A stretch of 13,301 bases of DNA from an uncultured Muribaculaceae bacterium. Lineage in GTDB: Bacteria > Bacteroidota > Bacteroidia > Bacteroidales > Muribaculaceae. The translations under genes and the position numbers were made by a program. Each line of letters opens with the position of its first letter. Positions within the stretch are counted from its first letter, which is position 1. Of the stretch, positions 12,412 to 13,301 are shown in pieces. The stretch is taken from assembly GCA_910584125.1 (NCBI GenBank), contig CAJTXU010000047.1, positions 1 through 13,301 on the forward strand, in the 5' to 3' direction. The notes below the pieces were generated by a model. The model had not been told where the DNA came from. It did no database searches and saw only the letters and a list, made by a program, of their open reading frames with translations.

Positions 12412-13053
12412 ATGAAAGTAGCAAAATTCGCATTCAGCCTCTTCGGCGTCAACACATACGCGGTCTATGACCCGGCCACGCTCAAATGCGCCATAATCGA
12501 CCCCGGCATGATCGATGCCGAAGAAGAGGAGGCTCTGGTCAACTTCGTGAAGCGCAACAACCTGACGGTGACCCACGTCATCAACACCCATCTCCATATC
12601 GACCACGCCATCGGCGACGGCTTCGCGGCCAAGGCCTTCGGCGCGCCGGTGCTCGCCCACGAGGCCGACATGTTCCTCGGTGACCGGATGCAGCGTCAGG
12701 CCGAGGAGTTCGGCATAGCGGCGCGCGTCGACAACGTGTCGGTGACGAGCTATCTCACCGACGGCGAGAAAATCCGCATCGGCGAAGGCACACTGGAGGT
12801 GATACACGTTCCGGGCCACTCTCCCGGCGGCGTCGCGCTCTACGACCCTGAGGGAGGCTTCGTCATCTCGGGCGACTCGCTCTTCGCCGGCTCCGTCGGA
12901 CGCGCCGACCTGCCCGGCGGCGACATGCGCACCCTGCTCGACGCCATAGAGCGGAAACTCTTCACACTGCCCGGCAGCACGGTGGTCTACCCCGGCCACG
13001 GCCCCGCAACGACCATCGCCCGCGAGAAAGCCACCAACCCCTTCCTGCTCTGA
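12412..13053 (+). CDS. MBL-fold metallohydrolase (GloB/YcbL-like)
   Basis: The 213-residue cytoplasmic protein is a metallo-beta-lactamase-fold hydrolase of the hydroxyacylglutathione hydrolase-like group. All ligands of a dinuclear metal site are visible: H60, H62, D64 and H65 in THLHIDH, H136 in PGHSPGG, D155 in SGDSLF, and H196 in YPGHGPATTI. N-terminal VNTYAVYD and C-terminal EKATNPFL are also typical of GloB/YcbL-type proteins. It lacks the long C-terminal helical domain of true glyoxalase II, so it is closer to the short YcbL type. It hydrolyses thioesters in characterised relatives; the substrate here is unknown. It probably shares a transcript with rsmG and ends at a strong terminator. 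Confidence 0.92.
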   Translation: MKVAKFAFSLFGVNTYAVYDPATLKCAIIDPGMIDAEEEEALVNFVKRNNLTVTHVINTHLHIDHAIGDGFAAKAFGAPVLAHEADMFLGDRMQRQAEEFGIAARVDNVSVTSYLTDGEKIRIGEGTLEVIHVPGHSPGGVALYDPEGGFVISGDSLFAGSVGRADLPGGDMRTLLDAIERKLFTLPGSTVVYPGHGPATTIAREKATNPFLL

Positions 13054-13077
13054 CCGTCGGGCCACACACTGCCTCCA

Positions 13078-13124
13078 ACGACCTTCCATGCCGATACAAT
13101 CAGTGCATGGAAGGTCGTGTTTTT
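13078..13124 (+). terminator. Intrinsic terminator of the rpn-rsmG-MBL unit
   Basis: A 14-bp perfect stem, ACGACCTTCCATGC (13078-13091) with 13105-13118, has a 13-nt loop and the T run GTTTTT. It begins 25 nt after the MBL stop. Confidence 0.92.
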
Positions 13125-13301
13125 GAACAAAATCATATCATCCTACAGCAGTTTTAGAATCCATTGTATTTTATTTTCATACAATTAAGACATTCCATTT
13201 ATCCCAAACTATGTATTTCATTTTTAATTAGTTATAAATTTAATATTAATTTAGGGATACTCAGAAAATAGTTAACTAATTGTTTGGTAGAGTCATAGAT
13301 A
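13125..13301. other. AT-rich intergenic stretch, no gene seen
   Basis: Composition changes sharply from GC-rich coding DNA to AT-rich sequence after the terminator. I see no open frame worth reporting. A 9-bp inverted repeat, AATTAGTTA (13226-13234) and TAACTAATT (13273-13281), is present. The stretch may be the upstream region of a gene beyond the window. Confidence 0.6.

Overview
The window looks like a chromosome segment of a gut-type Bacteroidales, most likely Muribaculaceae or a close relative. The family-level guess is inference. It rests on several things visible here. Promoter boxes match the Bacteroidetes form TAnnTTTG. Shine-Dalgarno sequences are absent. The tRNAs lack an encoded CCA. 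An Rpn (PD-(D/E)XK) nuclease sits beside housekeeping genes, and the malate dehydrogenase and RadA have Bacteroidales-like sequences. Coding DNA is fairly GC-rich, while the right-hand end is AT-rich.

Left edge (1-331): the 3' part of tRNA-Gly(GCC), a complete tRNA-Leu(GAG), a strong terminator, and a short stretch of degenerate ~9-bp repeats with a hairpin.

Accessory redox/detoxification block (332-7802), mostly on the minus strand. In transcription order from the right: an AraC-family regulator on the plus strand is divergent from an exported alpha/beta hydrolase with a Cys nucleophile. Next come an internally deleted IS relic, a maltose-type O-acetyltransferase, a VOC/glyoxalase protein, an exported carboxymuconolactone-decarboxylase/cupin fusion that overlaps a flavodoxin-like lipoprotein by 4 bp, and an aldo/keto reductase with a signal-like leader. 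Between the flavodoxin and the aldo/keto reductase lie two broken genes that meet head to head: the 3' end of an SDR dehydrogenase (minus) and the 3' end of a second AraC regulator (plus). This is the signature of a deletion that removed both 5' halves and the divergent promoter between them. Several products look exported, which suggests a small cell-envelope redox or electrophile-handling set under AraC control. The substrates are unknown.

Housekeeping block (7803-13124): a striking 11-unit, 9-bp-period array with palindromic cores lies between the convergent 3' ends of araC and radA. radA (minus) is followed, in frame after its TAG stop, by half of a topoisomerase-type zinc ribbon. radA is divergent from mdh (plus), which ends in a strong terminator. 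An rpn nuclease gene with a canonical promoter then leads into rsmG and an MBL-fold hydrolase, closed by a terminator. The last ~175 bp are AT-rich and hold no gene that I can support.

I found no CRISPR array, prophage or complete novel defence system. The best candidates for follow-up are the 9-mer arrays, the zinc-ribbon half behind radA, the SDR/AraC deletion scar, the IS relic with a direct-repeat junction, and the exported redox cluster.
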